Below, piece by piece: positions 33,202 to 42,688 of a stretch of 64,000 nucleotides of DNA. Every line of letters begins with the position of its first letter. Position 1 is the stretch's first letter. The notes below the pieces were generated by a model. That model was not told where the DNA came from and did no database searches. It saw only the letters and a list, made by a program, of their open reading frames with translations. The stretch is from Paenibacillaceae bacterium (GTDB taxonomy: Bacteria; Bacillota; Bacilli; Paenibacillales; Paenibacillaceae). The position numbers and the translations under genes were made by a program. Location: contig CAAFUF010000024.1 of NCBI GenBank assembly GCA_900766135.1, positions 1-64,000 of the forward strand. Direction: 5' to 3'.

Positions 33202-35052
33202 ATGCCAAGAAAAGATCCCAGTATGATGGATAAGGATAATCGTAACATGAACAATGGCCGTACCGGCACAAAAGCGTTTTTCCGCTTGCTGCGGGAAACG
33301 AAGCCGCCGCTGCCGCTATTTGCCGCAGCGATCGTTCTCAGCTTGCTGTCGACGTTGGTCAGCCTTGTGATCCCGATGTTCACGAAGAACCTCGTTGACG
33401 GCTTTTCGCTGTCCTCGATCAGCGGCTCGCAAATCGTCTGGATCGGTGCCGCGTTTATCGGGATGTCCGTCGCTTCGGGTTTATCGATATTTCTATTGAA
33501 CTATACCGGACAGCGCATGGTTGCGGGGCTGCGGGATCGCTTATGGAAGAAGCTGCTCCGCTTGCCGGTGTCCTACTTCGACAACAACCGGACCGGGGAA
33601 TCGGTCAGCCGGATGACGAACGACACCGGGATCATCAAAGCGTTGATCTCCGAGCAGGTCGCCGGCTTCATCAGCGGGATCATTTCGATTCTCGGTGCGG
33701 TGGCCGTCCTGTTTTATTTGAATTGGAAAATGACCCTGGTGATGTTTGCGGTGATCCCGCTGGCCGCATTGATTCTCGTGCCGCTGGGCCGGACGATGTA
33801 TAAAATCTCGCTGGCCATGCAGGACGAAACGGCATCCTTTACGGCGGTCTTAAGCCAGGTGCTGTCCGAAATCCGGCTGGTCAAATCGTCCAACGCGGAG
33901 CGGAAGGAATACGAAAGCGGCAGCCAAGCCATCGGCAAGCTGTTGTCCTTCGGCGTTCGGGAAGGCAAAGTCATGGCCTGGATCAGTCCGTTCATGGCCT
34001 TCGTGATGATGATGCTGCTCGTCGTGGTGATCGGTTATGGCGGGATGCAGGTTGCAAGCGGCGGGTTGTCCGCCGGGGAACTGGTTGCGTTTATTTTGTA
34101 CCTGGTCCAGATCGTCATGCCGATGACGCAGCTAACGACGTTTTTCACCCAGCTTCAGAAAGCAAAAGGGGCCACGGAGCGGATACTGCAAACGCTGGAT
34201 GCCGAGGAGGAGCCTTTCGGCCAAGGACAGGAGATCACGAAGGCCGACCGGCCGTTGATCGTGGACGAAGTAACCTTCGGGTACAAGCCGGACGAGCCGG
34301 TGCTGCAGGAGGTCTCCTTTGCGATGGAGCCGGGGACGGTGACGGCGGTCGTTGGCCCCAGCGGCGGCGGGAAAACGACGTTGTTCTCCTTGCTGGAGCG
34401 GTTCTACGTGCCGAAGCAAGGCAGTATCCGGCTGGGTGATGATCCGATCGATTCGTTTTCGCTGCGTTCTTGGCGCGGCATGATCGGGTACGTCTCGCAG
34501 GAAAGCCCGATCATCGCCGGAACGATCCGCGAGAATCTTTGCTACGGCATCGAGCGCGAAGTCAGCGAAACGGAGCTGAAGCGGGCGGCGGAGATGGCTT
34601 ATGCCGACGGCTTTATCGCCGAGTTGCCGAACGGCTTCGATACCGATGTCGGCGAACGCGGGGTTAAGCTGTCCGGCGGGCAGCGGCAGCGCATCGCCAT
34701 TGCGCGGGCGCTCCTGCGCGACCCGAAAATCCTCATGCTGGACGAAGCTACCTCCAGCCTGGACAGCCGCTCGGAAATCGTCGTGCAGAAGGCGCTGAAA
34801 AACTTGATGCAGGGCCGGACGACGATCGTCATCGCCCACCGGCTCTCCACCGTAGTTGGGGCGGATCAGCTGATATTCATCGAAAAGGGTCGGGTTACGG
34901 GCCGGGGGACGCATGAGCAGCTATTAAGGCAACATGCCATGTACCGCGAGTTTGCTTCGCAGCAGTTGCAAATCGCCGCAAGCGTTGAAGTGACGGAAGC
35001 ATTCACGAACGAGGAAGAAGGGAAGGACCGTGGCGAAGATTCTCGTCGTTGA
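33202..35052 (+). CDS. ABC multidrug exporter (BmrA-like half transporter)
   Basis: A 616-residue half transporter. A six-helix exporter domain spans about 30-330; the ATPase domain has Walker [10 protein letters not shown], signature LSGGQRQR, Walker [13 protein letters not shown] and switch His in IVIAHRLST. It resembles BmrA of Bacillus, which works as a homodimer pumping amphiphilic drugs. The response-regulator start lies 22 bases inside its 3' end, coupling exporter and two-component genes, so the exporter is probably a target or sensor partner. Confidence 0.88.
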   Translation: MPRKDPSMMDKDNRNMNNGRTGTKAFFRLLRETKPPLPLFAAAIVLSLLSTLVSLVIPMFTKNLVDGFSLSSISGSQIVWIGAAFIGMSVASGLSIFLLNYTGQRMVAGLRDRLWKKLLRLPVSYFDNNRTGESVSRMTNDTGIIKALISEQVAGFISGIISILGAVAVLFYLNWKMTLVMFAVIPLAALILVPLGRTMYKISLAMQDETASFTAVLSQVLSEIRLVKSSNAERKEYESGSQAIGKLLSFGVREGKVMAWISPFMAFVMMMLLVVVIGYGGMQVASGGLSAGELVAFILYLVQIVMPMTQLTTFFTQLQKAKGATERILQTLDAEEEPFGQGQEITKADRPLIVDEVTFGYKPDEPVLQEVSFAMEPGTVTAVVGPSGGGKTTLFSLLERFYVPKQGSIRLGDDPIDSFSLRSWRGMIGYVSQESPIIAGTIRENLCYGIEREVSETELKRAAEMAYADGFIAELPNGFDTDVGERGVKLSGGQRQRIAIARALLRDPKILMLDEATSSLDSRSEIVVQKALKNLMQGRTTIVIAHRLSTVVGADQLIFIEKGRVTGRGTHEQLLRQHAMYREFASQQLQIAASVEVTEAFTNEEEGKDRGEDSRR

Positions 35053-35710
35053 CGACGATCAGCATATTCGGGAGCTGGTTCGCCTGTTTCTGGAGGAAGC
35101 GGGCATGGATCAGGTCTTGGAGGCAGAGAATGGGCGCGAGGCGTTGTCTCTCGTGGAATCGGAAAAAGTCGACATGGTCATTCTGGACATCATGATGCCA
35201 GAGATGGACGGCTGGGACCTATGCCGCGAGCTGCGCCGTTATTATGACATGCCGCTTCTGATGTTGACCGCCAAGGGAGAAACCCGGCAGGTCGTAAAAG
35301 GTTTCGAGCTGGGCACGGACGATTATCTCGTCAAACCGTTCGAACCCGCAGAGCTCATCGCCCGGGTGAAGGCGCTGCTCAAGCGCTATCAGGTGTCGAT
35401 CTCCCAGACCGTGACGATCGGCGCGCTGCGAATGAACCGCAAAACGTTCGAGGTGGACAGCGGCGAAGGGAGCTTCACGCTGCCGCTCAAGGAGTTCGAA
35501 CTGCTGTTCAAGCTGGGCGGCCATGCGGGGCGAACGCTCACCCGAGAACAGCTCATCGAGGAAATATGGGGTTACGATTTCGAGGGAAATGAACGCACTT
35601 TGGACGTGCATATCAATCGATTGCGCGAACGGTTTCCCGAGGAGAACTTCGGCTTTAAAATCCGCACGATCCGCGGTCTTGGCTACCGTTTGGAGGTGGG
35701 CGAACATTGA
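35030..35710 (+). CDS. OmpR-family response regulator
   Basis: A 226-residue regulator. The receiver has VVDDD and phosphoacceptor Asp53 in [12 protein letters not shown] and Lys in LVKPFEP; the winged-helix DNA-binding domain (about 130-225) ends [11 protein letters not shown]. The GTG start at 35030 overlaps the exporter gene; its ribosome site lies in the exporter's last codons. Its stop overlaps the kinase start (TTGA). It likely binds the repeats at 33094-33121. Confidence 0.9.
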   Translation: MAKILVVDDDQHIRELVRLFLEEAGMDQVLEAENGREALSLVESEKVDMVILDIMMPEMDGWDLCRELRRYYDMPLLMLTAKGETRQVVKGFELGTDDYLVKPFEPAELIARVKALLKRYQVSISQTVTIGALRMNRKTFEVDSGEGSFTLPLKEFELLFKLGGHAGRTLTREQLIEEIWGYDFEGNERTLDVHINRLRERFPEENFGFKIRTIRGLGYRLEVGEH

Positions 35711-36771
35711 ACGTGTTGAGAAGGCTTGGAGAGGTCCTGCTTCGCATCCTGCAGGTTTTTTTCGTCATCGGCATTTTGGGATTATGCTGGACGGTGGTTG
35801 CTTGGTCAACCAAGGCGGTTTACCGGTACTGGGAGCCGCCTTTTTCGGCGTATGTGATCGATTTGTTAAACGTGATTTTGGGTGCGGTGTTGTTCGGACT
35901 GCTGATCTCCTTGATCAGTTTTGCATTCCGACACAAGCAGCTCCTGAAGCTGAACCTGATCATCGATGCGATTCGCCGGATATCCAAGGGGGATTTCTCG
36001 GTTCGGATTGACGGTTTTGAAAGAATGCGAGAGTTTGAAACCATCGTAAACAGCATTAACGAAATGGCCGGAGCCCTTGGGCAAATGGAAACGATGCGCC
36101 AGGACTTCATTTCTAACGTATCCCATGAGATCCAGTCCCCGCTGACCTCGATTCGCGGATTTGCCAGAGCTTTGCGCAGACCGGATCTGTCTCCGGAGAA
36201 ACGCAACCATTACCTGGAGATCATCGAGTCGGAAAGCCGCCGCTTGTCGCAGATGAGCGACAATTTACTGAAGCTCTCCTCCCTGGAAGCGGACCGGGGC
36301 TCGCTGCAAACGAACCGGTTTCGGCTCGACCGACAACTGCAGCATGTGGTGCTGGCCTGCGAACCCCAATGGCTCGCCAAAAACATCCAGATACAGCTGG
36401 AAGTTAGCGGGCTGGAGGTAGAAGGCGCCGAAGATCTGCTTAGCCAGGTGTGGATGAATTTGCTGCATAACAGCATCAAGTTTACGCCGGAAGGTGGAGA
36501 GATCGGGGTTTCTCTGACGTCCGAGGAGGATCGGGCGGTTGTCACGGTAACGGACAACGGGATCGGCATGTCCGAACCCGATATCGTCCATATTTTCGAA
36601 CGTTTCTACAAAGCCGACAAATCACGCACACGCAGCAGTGGGGGCAGCGGACTTGGACTTTCGATCGTCAAGAAAATCGTGGATATCCATGAAGGGGAGA
36701 TTGCCGTCACCTCCGAGCTTGAAAAAGGCTCGAGTTTCAGGGTCGCCGTCCCCTTCCGCTGGAAACCATAA
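35707..36771 (+). CDS. Sensor histidine kinase (HAMP, HisKA, HATPase)
   Basis: A 354-residue kinase with two membrane helices at about 11-35 and 50-75, a short loop between them, a HAMP linker (about 76-130), the H-box ISNVSHEIQSPLTSI with His140, and ATPase motifs NLLHNSIKFTPEGG, TDNGIGM and SGLGLSIVKKIV. The loop of about 15 residues is too small for a classical sensor domain, suggesting stimulus perception through the membrane or the neighbouring exporter. The TTG start overlaps the regulator stop. Confidence 0.9.
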   Translation: MNVLRRLGEVLLRILQVFFVIGILGLCWTVVAWSTKAVYRYWEPPFSAYVIDLLNVILGAVLFGLLISLISFAFRHKQLLKLNLIIDAIRRISKGDFSVRIDGFERMREFETIVNSINEMAGALGQMETMRQDFISNVSHEIQSPLTSIRGFARALRRPDLSPEKRNHYLEIIESESRRLSQMSDNLLKLSSLEADRGSLQTNRFRLDRQLQHVVLACEPQWLAKNIQIQLEVSGLEVEGAEDLLSQVWMNLLHNSIKFTPEGGEIGVSLTSEEDRAVVTVTDNGIGMSEPDIVHIFERFYKADKSRTRSSGGSGLGLSIVKKIVDIHEGEIAVTSELEKGSSFRVAVPFRWKP

Positions 36772-36795
36772 CCGGGGGAATTTGTAACCTTTTAT

Positions 36796-36826
36796 TTGTA
36801 TCTGGGGGCAAAAGACATGGTATGAT
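36796..36826 (+). promoter_or_regulatory. Extended -10 promoter of the second two-component operon
   Basis: TGGTATGAT (36818-36826) is an extended -10; TTGTAT (36796-36801) is a possible -35 at 19 bp. TTTGTAACC and TTTGTATC just upstream form a short direct repeat that may bind the regulator. Confidence 0.45.
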
Positions 36827-36874
36827 GTTACTGTGCTCGTGTCTAACCAGCTCAAATAAAGGATGATTGGGTCA

Positions 36875-37579
36875 ATGAGTAAACGAATTTTGATTGTCGA
36901 TGATGATGAAAAAATCGCAAAACTGATCGAGATATATTTGACGAATGAAGGTTATGAAGTGCTGAGGGCAGAGGACGGCTTGCGGGCGCTGGAGATCACC
37001 GAGCAGGATGAGGTGGATTTAGTCATCCTTGACGTGATGCTTCCGGGGCTTGACGGCATCTCCGTCTGCATGAAAATCCGCGAATCGCATACGACGCCGA
37101 TCTTAATGCTGAGCGCCAGGGACGGCGACATGGACAAGATTACCGGGTTGATGACCGGAGCAGATGATTATATGGTCAAGCCGTTTAATCCGCTGGAGCT
37201 GGTCGCGCGCGTGAAATCGCTGCTTCGCCGTTCCTCCTATGCGGCACAGCCGCCTGGGGCGACGCAAACGCCGCAAGATAATATCATCAAAATCGCCTCG
37301 CTTGCGATCGATAAAGAGACGCACTCGGCGACGGTGGACGGCAACCCGCTCAAGCTGACGCCGATCGAATTCGGCATTTTGCATCTGCTGGCCAGCCATC
37401 CCGGGCGGGTATTCGGTTCCGAGGAGATCTTCGAGCTGATCTGGAAGGATAAATACCTGGACAGCAGCAATTCCGTGACGGTACATATCAGCCGGCTCCG
37501 GGATAAGCTGGAGAAGGAAATGGACGGGGAGAAGCTGATCCGTACCGTATGGGGGGTCGGCTACAAACTTGAAAGCTAG
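36875..37579 (+). CDS. OmpR-family response regulator (VanR-like)
   Basis: A 234-residue regulator with receiver Asp53 in VILDVMLPGLDG, Lys in MVKPFNP, a linker rich in Ala, Pro and Gln (about 120-140), and a winged helix ending RTVWGVGYKLE. The ATG at 36875 is chosen over 36863 because AAAGGA overlaps the earlier codon. It overlaps the kinase gene by eleven bases. Similarity to VanR/YkoG-type proteins gives no target; no resistance genes follow it. Confidence 0.88.
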   Translation: MSKRILIVDDDEKIAKLIEIYLTNEGYEVLRAEDGLRALEITEQDEVDLVILDVMLPGLDGISVCMKIRESHTTPILMLSARDGDMDKITGLMTGADDYMVKPFNPLELVARVKSLLRRSSYAAQPPGATQTPQDNIIKIASLAIDKETHSATVDGNPLKLTPIEFGILHLLASHPGRVFGSEEIFELIWKDKYLDSSNSVTVHISRLRDKLEKEMDGEKLIRTVWGVGYKLES

Positions 37580-38660
37580 CCTGCGATTTTTGGCCTGGTT
37601 GTTTTGGACGATCGTCGCTTCGTTGATTTCACTGTTCCTGCTCATTTTGCTGGCGCGTTTATTTTTCTTTTTCTTTCCAAGCATGACGGTGTACAACGTG
37701 GTGTTATGGATCAACCGGAACATCGGTTTCCCGGAAGCGTATTATTTGACCGGCGTACCGATCCTCATGTTGTTTTCCTTGTATTTTTACCGCCGCAGCA
37801 TTCGCCGCCAAGAGAAGAGATACCTGGAACTGCTGATCGAGGAAGTCCATAAGATCGAAGCCGGTTCCGTACGGAAAATTCCCGTGGAGAACGTCGGGCA
37901 GCTTGGGCAGCTTGCCACCGATATCAACCGGATGGTCGATCGGCTGGTCACTTCGATTGAGGACGAGCGACGGGCGGAGCAAACGAAAAACGAGCTGATC
38001 ACCAACGTATCCCATGATCTGCGCACTCCGCTCACCTCGATTACCGGTTATTTGGGGCTGATCGAGGAGGACCGGTACCGCGACGAGGTCGAGCTGCGAT
38101 ATTACGTCAGCATGGCCTACGAGGAGTCGCTTCGGTTGAAGCAGCTTTTGCAGGACTTGTTCGAATATACCCGGATGCAGAACAAGGAGATGAAGCTGCA
38201 GATCACGCGGATCAATCTGGCGGAGATGCTCCATCAAATGGCCGCCCATTTCGGATGGCAGCTGCAGGAGAACGGCATGGAATGCCGGCTATATCTGCAG
38301 GGGCCGCTGTACGTTCAAGCGGACGGGGACAAGCTTCGCAGAGTGTACGAGAACCTGATGACCAATGCGATCCGTTATGGTCATGAAGGCAAATATCTGG
38401 ATATTCGCGGCTGGCAGGAAGGCGAAGAGATCGTTACGGAAGTCGTCAATTACGGCGACCCGATTCCGACGGCGGATTTGCCGCACCTGTTCGACCGCTT
38501 CTATCGCGTCGAGAAGTCGCGCGCTTCCCAGACGGGAGGCTCCGGCATCGGCCTGGCGATCGCCAAGCATATCGTCGATTTGCACCATGGCGCGATCTCC
38601 GCGGACAGCAACGAATACCGCACCGCGTTTACGGTCCGCCTACGCCGGGATGGCGCATGA
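37569..38660 (+). CDS. Sensor histidine kinase (VanS-like)
   Basis: A 363-residue kinase. Helices at about 10-36 and 57-75 flank a short outer loop, followed by a HAMP-like linker, H-box TNVSHDLRTPLTSI with His149, and ATPase motifs NLMTNAIRYGHEG and GSGIGLAIAKHIVDLH. The G1 box region is atypical (VVNYGDPIP instead of DNG), so the canonical Asp is missing from the sequence seen there. The TTG start lies inside the regulator gene. A terminator follows. Confidence 0.88.
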   Translation: MKASLRFLAWLFWTIVASLISLFLLILLARLFFFFFPSMTVYNVVLWINRNIGFPEAYYLTGVPILMLFSLYFYRRSIRRQEKRYLELLIEEVHKIEAGSVRKIPVENVGQLGQLATDINRMVDRLVTSIEDERRAEQTKNELITNVSHDLRTPLTSITGYLGLIEEDRYRDEVELRYYVSMAYEESLRLKQLLQDLFEYTRMQNKEMKLQITRINLAEMLHQMAAHFGWQLQENGMECRLYLQGPLYVQADGDKLRRVYENLMTNAIRYGHEGKYLDIRGWQEGEEIVTEVVNYGDPIPTADLPHLFDRFYRVEKSRASQTGGSGIGLAIAKHIVDLHHGAISADSNEYRTAFTVRLRRDGA

Positions 38661-38682
38661 AAATCAGCTGGATTCGCTCCAT

Positions 38683-38706
38683 GACGCCGAAAGGCGTCTT
38701 TTTGTT
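38683..38706 (+). terminator. Terminator after the VanS-like kinase
   Basis: GACGCC-GAAA-GGCGTC tetraloop hairpin followed by TTTTTGTTT. Confidence 0.88.
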
Positions 38707-38848
38707 TAACGAAAACGCAGTAAATTCTTAAGGAAAACTTAACAATTTCTTAGTCGGGACGCAAACTCTATTCGGCATAATGGACGAAGCAAGGCGAAGA
38801 TAAAGACAGCCTTGCCCTGAAAGCCGGGAGAAAAGTGAGGAATCGATC

Positions 38849-39340
38849 ATGAAGACTCGTTCTATGGATTTGCTTTACCGCGAATATAAAAATGACGTAT
38901 TTCGATATTTGTATAGCATGTGCCGCAACTCGCATATCGCCGAGGATTTGATGCAGGAGACGTTTTGCCGGGCGCTGATGCACCTGCATGAGGCGGAGGG
39001 GAAAAGAGCCAAGGCCTGGCTGCTTCGCGTCGCCCACAATGCGTATATCGACTTGCTGCGTAAGGAAAGCCGGTCGTCGTCTTATGAAAACGAATTTTTC
39101 CACCGCTATCCGAGCGACGATACGCCGGAGAAATCCGTGCTTGGCGAAGAAAACCGCCGGGAGCTGTATGCGCAGTTGTCCCTGCTGCGGCCGAATCAGC
39201 AGCATGCGGTGCTGCTGTATGACGTGCATGGATTCTCTTATCAGGAATCGGCGGATCTGATGGGCATCTCGTTATCCCATTTCAAAATCCTGTTGTACCG
39301 CGCCAGACAAACGCTGCGCCGGTCCCGGGAAACGGCCTGA
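38849..39340 (+). CDS. ECF sigma factor without a visible anti-sigma gene
   Basis: A 163-residue sigma-70 family protein. Region 2 covers about 8-75 (YKNDVFRYLYSMCRN, AEDLMQETFCRAL, KAWLLRVAHNAYIDLLRK) and region 4 about 105-160 (LLRPNQQHAVLLYDVHGFSYQESADLMGIS). It belongs to the extracytoplasmic-function group. Such genes are usually followed by a membrane anti-sigma factor, but here a terminator and an aldo/keto reductase follow. The ATG at 38849 has weak ribosome-site pairing (GTGAGGAA). Confidence 0.88.
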   Translation: MKTRSMDLLYREYKNDVFRYLYSMCRNSHIAEDLMQETFCRALMHLHEAEGKRAKAWLLRVAHNAYIDLLRKESRSSSYENEFFHRYPSDDTPEKSVLGEENRRELYAQLSLLRPNQQHAVLLYDVHGFSYQESADLMGISLSHFKILLYRARQTLRRSRETA

Positions 39341-39361
39341 TCCTGCTTATATCGTCAACTA

Positions 39362-39392
39362 GAGGCTGCCTTCGGGCAGTCTTTTGCTTTTG
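39362..39392 (+). terminator. Terminator after the sigma-factor gene
   Basis: GGCTGCC-TTC-GGGCAGTC hairpin followed by TTTTGCTTTTG. Confidence 0.78.
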
Positions 39393-39466
39393 TTCTCTGT
39401 TCATATCGGCGCTTTTGATGTAGGATATTACCAGAAATCGCCTTTAGGAAGAGGAGGACTGATCTC

Positions 39467-40321
39467 ATGTCAACTTTGCCTAATCGTTTGCAAGATACCG
39501 TGACGTTAAACAACAGGGTTCAAATGCCTTGGCTGGGGCTTGGCGTCTTTAAGGCCAAAGAAGGTGATGAAGTGGTGAAAGCCGTCAAGTCGGCCATCCG
39601 CAATGGTTACCGCAGTATTGATACCGCTTCCGCTTATCGCAATGAAGAGGGAGTTGGCCAAGCCGTCCGGAGCGCGCTGCAGGAGAATAACCTCCGGAGG
39701 GAAGATGTGTTTATCACATCGAAGGTCTGGAACTCGGAGCAGGGGTACGAGACGACGTTGAAGTCTTTTGACGACAGCCTGAACCGTTTGGGTCTTGAGT
39801 ATTTGGATTTATTCCTGGTGCATTGGCCGGTGAAGGGAAAGTATAAGGAGACGTGGCGGGCGCTGGAAAGAGTGTACGCAGAAGGCAAGGTGCGGGCAAT
39901 CGGCGTCAGCAATTTCCAAATTCATCATTTGGAGGACTTGTTGTCCGAAACGAAGGTCGTGCCGGCCGTCAACCAAGTGGAATTCCATCCTTACTTGACC
40001 CAAAAGGACCTGCTCCGGTATTGCCGGGAGCAAGGCATTCAATTGGAGGCCTGGTCGCCGCTGGGGCAAGGCCATTTGCTGGAGCATGAGATTCTGAAAG
40101 GAATTGCCGGCAAATATGGCAAGACCGTGGCTCAGGTCATTTTGCGCTGGGATTTGCAGCTTGGCGTGGTTACGATTCCGAAATCGGTGCGCGAAGCGCG
40201 GATCCTCGAAAATGCCGATGTGTTTGATTTCGAGCTAAGTATGGAGGATATCTTGGCGATTGACGGATTAAACCGAAATCAGCGCTTTGGGTCGGATCCG
40301 GATACTTCGATTCCGAAATAA
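39467..40321 (+). CDS. Aldo/keto reductase
   Basis: A 284-residue NADPH-dependent reductase of the YvgN / 2,5-diketo-gluconate reductase group. The catalytic tetrad is complete: Asp52, Tyr57, Lys86 and His119 (SIDTASAYRNE, ITSKVWN, LFLVHWP). The IPKSV and late Arg/Asn contacts for the cofactor phosphate are present. It reduces aldehydes such as methylglyoxal; the physiological substrate is not known. ATG 39467 follows GAGGAGG. Confidence 0.92.
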   Translation: MSTLPNRLQDTVTLNNRVQMPWLGLGVFKAKEGDEVVKAVKSAIRNGYRSIDTASAYRNEEGVGQAVRSALQENNLRREDVFITSKVWNSEQGYETTLKSFDDSLNRLGLEYLDLFLVHWPVKGKYKETWRALERVYAEGKVRAIGVSNFQIHHLEDLLSETKVVPAVNQVEFHPYLTQKDLLRYCREQGIQLEAWSPLGQGHLLEHEILKGIAGKYGKTVAQVILRWDLQLGVVTIPKSVREARILENADVFDFELSMEDILAIDGLNRNQRFGSDPDTSIPK

Positions 40322-40353
40322 CCGATAACACAACTAAATGATGTGAGGTCAAG

Positions 40354-41598
40354 ATGAACCAGACAACCGCCGTCAAAACGGCAAATCCCGCATTAACGGT
40401 GTACCCGATCCTGTTTGCGATCAGCACCGTGCATTTGTTAAACGATACGATGCAATCGGCGATTCCCGCCTTGTTTCCGGTCTTGCGCGAATCGCTCCTC
40501 TTATCCTATGGCCAAATCGGCTGGATTTCGTTCGCCATGAACATGACGGCCTCCGTGTTTCAGCCTCTGGTAGGTTTGTATTCGGATGTCCGGCCCCGGC
40601 CCTACATCTTGCCGCTGGGAGTTTGTTTTACGCTGGCGGGTATCGTGATGCTCGCCTTTGCCCCAAGTTATCCCTTCATCCTGCTCGCGGTCACGTCGAT
40701 CGGGCTGGGGTCGTCGGTGTTTCATCCCGAGTCGTCGCGCGTGGCTTATTTGGCGGCAGGTCCGCGGCGCGGGCTGGCTCAGTCCATATTTCAAGTCGGC
40801 GGGAACATCGGCGCTTCATTAGGGCCGATCATGTCGGCTTTGATTTTTATCCCTTTGGGTCAGACCAGCGTGGTGTGGTTCGCCTTGGCGGCGATCGCGG
40901 CAATCGTCATTCAGTTTTTCGTGGCAAAATGGTACGGCGGGCAGGATCTGAAGCCGCGCAAGCCCCGCGCTGCCGGCTCGGCGGCCCCAGAGGGAGCCGC
41001 TCGGCCGAAGAGCGGCCTCAGCCGGGGGAAGGTCATGCTGGCCATCACCGTGCTGGTCCTGCTGCTATTCTCCAAAAACGTGTATTCGATCAGCATCTCA
41101 ACGTTTTATTCGTTTTTCCTTATGGACCACTATGGCGTAGCCAAGGAAACGGCCCAGTGGTACATCTTCGCCTTTCTGGCCGCGGCGGCGGTCGGCACGT
41201 TTTTCGGCGGTCCGATGGCGGACCGCTACGGCCGGCGCAACATCATTTGGGTGTCGATTCTCGGGACGGCACCATTTTCGCTGCTGCTGCCTTATGCCAA
41301 CCTTTTCTGGTCGGGCGTGCTGGTCGTCATTGCCGGCTTTATCATGTCCTCGGCCTTCTCAATCATCGTCGTGTATGCGCAGGAGCTGGTGCCGGGGAAG
41401 GTGGGGCTTATCTCAGGCTTATTCTTCGGCCTATCGTTTGGGCTTGGCGGCCTAGGCTCCGCCGTGCTAGGGAACTTTGCCGATCAGGCAGGCATTTTGT
41501 TCATCATGCAGGTCTGCTCCTTGCTGCCGCTGATCGGTCTGCTTGCGGTGCTGCTGCCGAAGGATGAGGCCTTAAAGCAACAGGAGGCGGCAAGCTGA
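40354..41598 (+). CDS. MFS transporter, fosmidomycin-resistance (Fsr) type
   Basis: A 414-residue twelve-helix transporter. The first helix contains STVHLLNDTMQSAIPALFP, the Fsr family hallmark, and the loop after helix 2 reads GLYSDVRPRPY. A positively charged linker (about 195-225) separates the halves. Relatives export fosmidomycin or other phosphonate-like drugs. The ATG at 40354 follows GAGGTC. The nucleotidyltransferase gene overlaps its stop by one base, so the two are coupled. Confidence 0.85.
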   Translation: MNQTTAVKTANPALTVYPILFAISTVHLLNDTMQSAIPALFPVLRESLLLSYGQIGWISFAMNMTASVFQPLVGLYSDVRPRPYILPLGVCFTLAGIVMLAFAPSYPFILLAVTSIGLGSSVFHPESSRVAYLAAGPRRGLAQSIFQVGGNIGASLGPIMSALIFIPLGQTSVVWFALAAIAAIVIQFFVAKWYGGQDLKPRKPRAAGSAAPEGAARPKSGLSRGKVMLAITVLVLLLFSKNVYSISISTFYSFFLMDHYGVAKETAQWYIFAFLAAAAVGTFFGGPMADRYGRRNIIWVSILGTAPFSLLLPYANLFWSGVLVVIAGFIMSSAFSIIVVYAQELVPGKVGLISGLFFGLSFGLGGLGSAVLGNFADQAGILFIMQVCSLLPLIGLLAVLLPKDEALKQQEAAS

Positions 41599-42215
41599 TG
41601 ATTTCGACGATAAAAGATGCGGCAGGCCTGCGCGAAGCGATCCGCCGGCAGCCCGAAATGATGGCCGATCTGCAGCTCGTTGCCGATCTGGGGCTGCCTC
41701 AGGGCTGCATCGCCGCCGGTTATATCCGCAACTTTGTCTGGGACGTGCTACACGGCTATGTCGAACGGACGCCGCTGCACGATGTGGACGTTCTGTATTA
41801 TGATCCGGCGTGCCTGGAGGAAGAAGCGGAGAAGGCCTATGACGCCCGGCTGCGCGAACGGAATCCGCAGTTGAATTGGTCGGCGAAAAATCAGGCGCGC
41901 ATGCATTTACGCAACGGTACGGCGCCATACCGTTCGGTCGAGGACGCGATGCTGCATTGGCCTGAAACGGCGACGGCGGTGGGAGCGCGCTTGAACGCTG
42001 CGGGAGACGTCGAGCTGATTGCGCCTTTGGGATTGGAAGATCTCCTCTCGCTCCAAGTTCGGCAGGGCCCGTATTTTCGCGATCACGCCGCATTCCTGCA
42101 GCGGGTCAATGGCAAAGCTTGGCTCAGCCGCTGGCCGCGGTTGGTGCTGGTCGAGGGGGAGGAGGGGAGGGCCACACGTCGCACATGCGATGATCGGGAA
42201 CCCTCTAATTTTTGA
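41598..42215 (+). CDS. Nucleotidyltransferase family protein (DUF925)
   Basis: A 205-residue protein of the PF06042 type: GCIAAGYIRNFVWDVLHG, then HDVDVLYYD with the paired metal-binding Asp, and the later APLGLEDLLSLQVR. The acidic DVDVLY pattern is a minimal nucleotidyltransferase site. Targets are unknown. The ATG at 41598 overlaps the MFS stop (TGATG), so it is translated from the same mRNA. The tail beyond residue 185 is Arg-rich and poorly conserved. Confidence 0.85.
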   Translation: MISTIKDAAGLREAIRRQPEMMADLQLVADLGLPQGCIAAGYIRNFVWDVLHGYVERTPLHDVDVLYYDPACLEEEAEKAYDARLRERNPQLNWSAKNQARMHLRNGTAPYRSVEDAMLHWPETATAVGARLNAAGDVELIAPLGLEDLLSLQVRQGPYFRDHAAFLQRVNGKAWLSRWPRLVLVEGEEGRATRRTCDDREPSNF

Positions 42216-42256
42216 TTGTTATTGGTTTTGATCCATACATAGGGAGAGTAGGATAC

Positions 42257-42655
42257 ATGAAGAACTCGAAAGGTTATTTCTATTATTTCGTTTGGATGCT
42301 CGGAGCGCTGGTGCTGATGTATTACGGAAATCAGTTTACCGACATGATGAATCACAAGACGCAAACTCTTTATCAAATCGAATATGACTTAATCGGCAAA
42401 ATCGTGTACGGGTTGGCGTTTGGCTTGTATTTAAGCTTCCTCAACGGATTTCCGAATCGGAGGAAGTTCCATCGACCGCTGTTTGCGTTCGTATTTATAC
42501 CCAGCTTCCTGCTGATGATCTATCCGATCGTAACGATCTACGTCAAACAGATCTATATTGTGGGTTATTTCCAAATTGTTCGAGATCCGCAATTGTTTTT
42601 CTTCGGAATGTTAAGCGCCTTGTCTCTGATGAAAAGCACGTTTACGACCCGTTAA
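42257..42655 (+). CDS. Hypothetical four-helix membrane protein
   Basis: A 132-residue protein with four hydrophobic segments (about 8-24, 45-62, 75-95 and 105-125) and short basic loops. No motif is recognised. The ATG at 42257 has GGAGAGTAGG upstream; a start 15 codons earlier lacks a ribosome site. It follows the nucleotidyltransferase by 41 bp and may be in the same transcript. Confidence 0.65.
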   Translation: MKNSKGYFYYFVWMLGALVLMYYGNQFTDMMNHKTQTLYQIEYDLIGKIVYGLAFGLYLSFLNGFPNRRKFHRPLFAFVFIPSFLLMIYPIVTIYVKQIYIVGYFQIVRDPQLFFFGMLSALSLMKSTFTTR

Positions 42656-42688
42656 TTCGGGGATTTTTTGGTGATGGAGGGAATAGGG

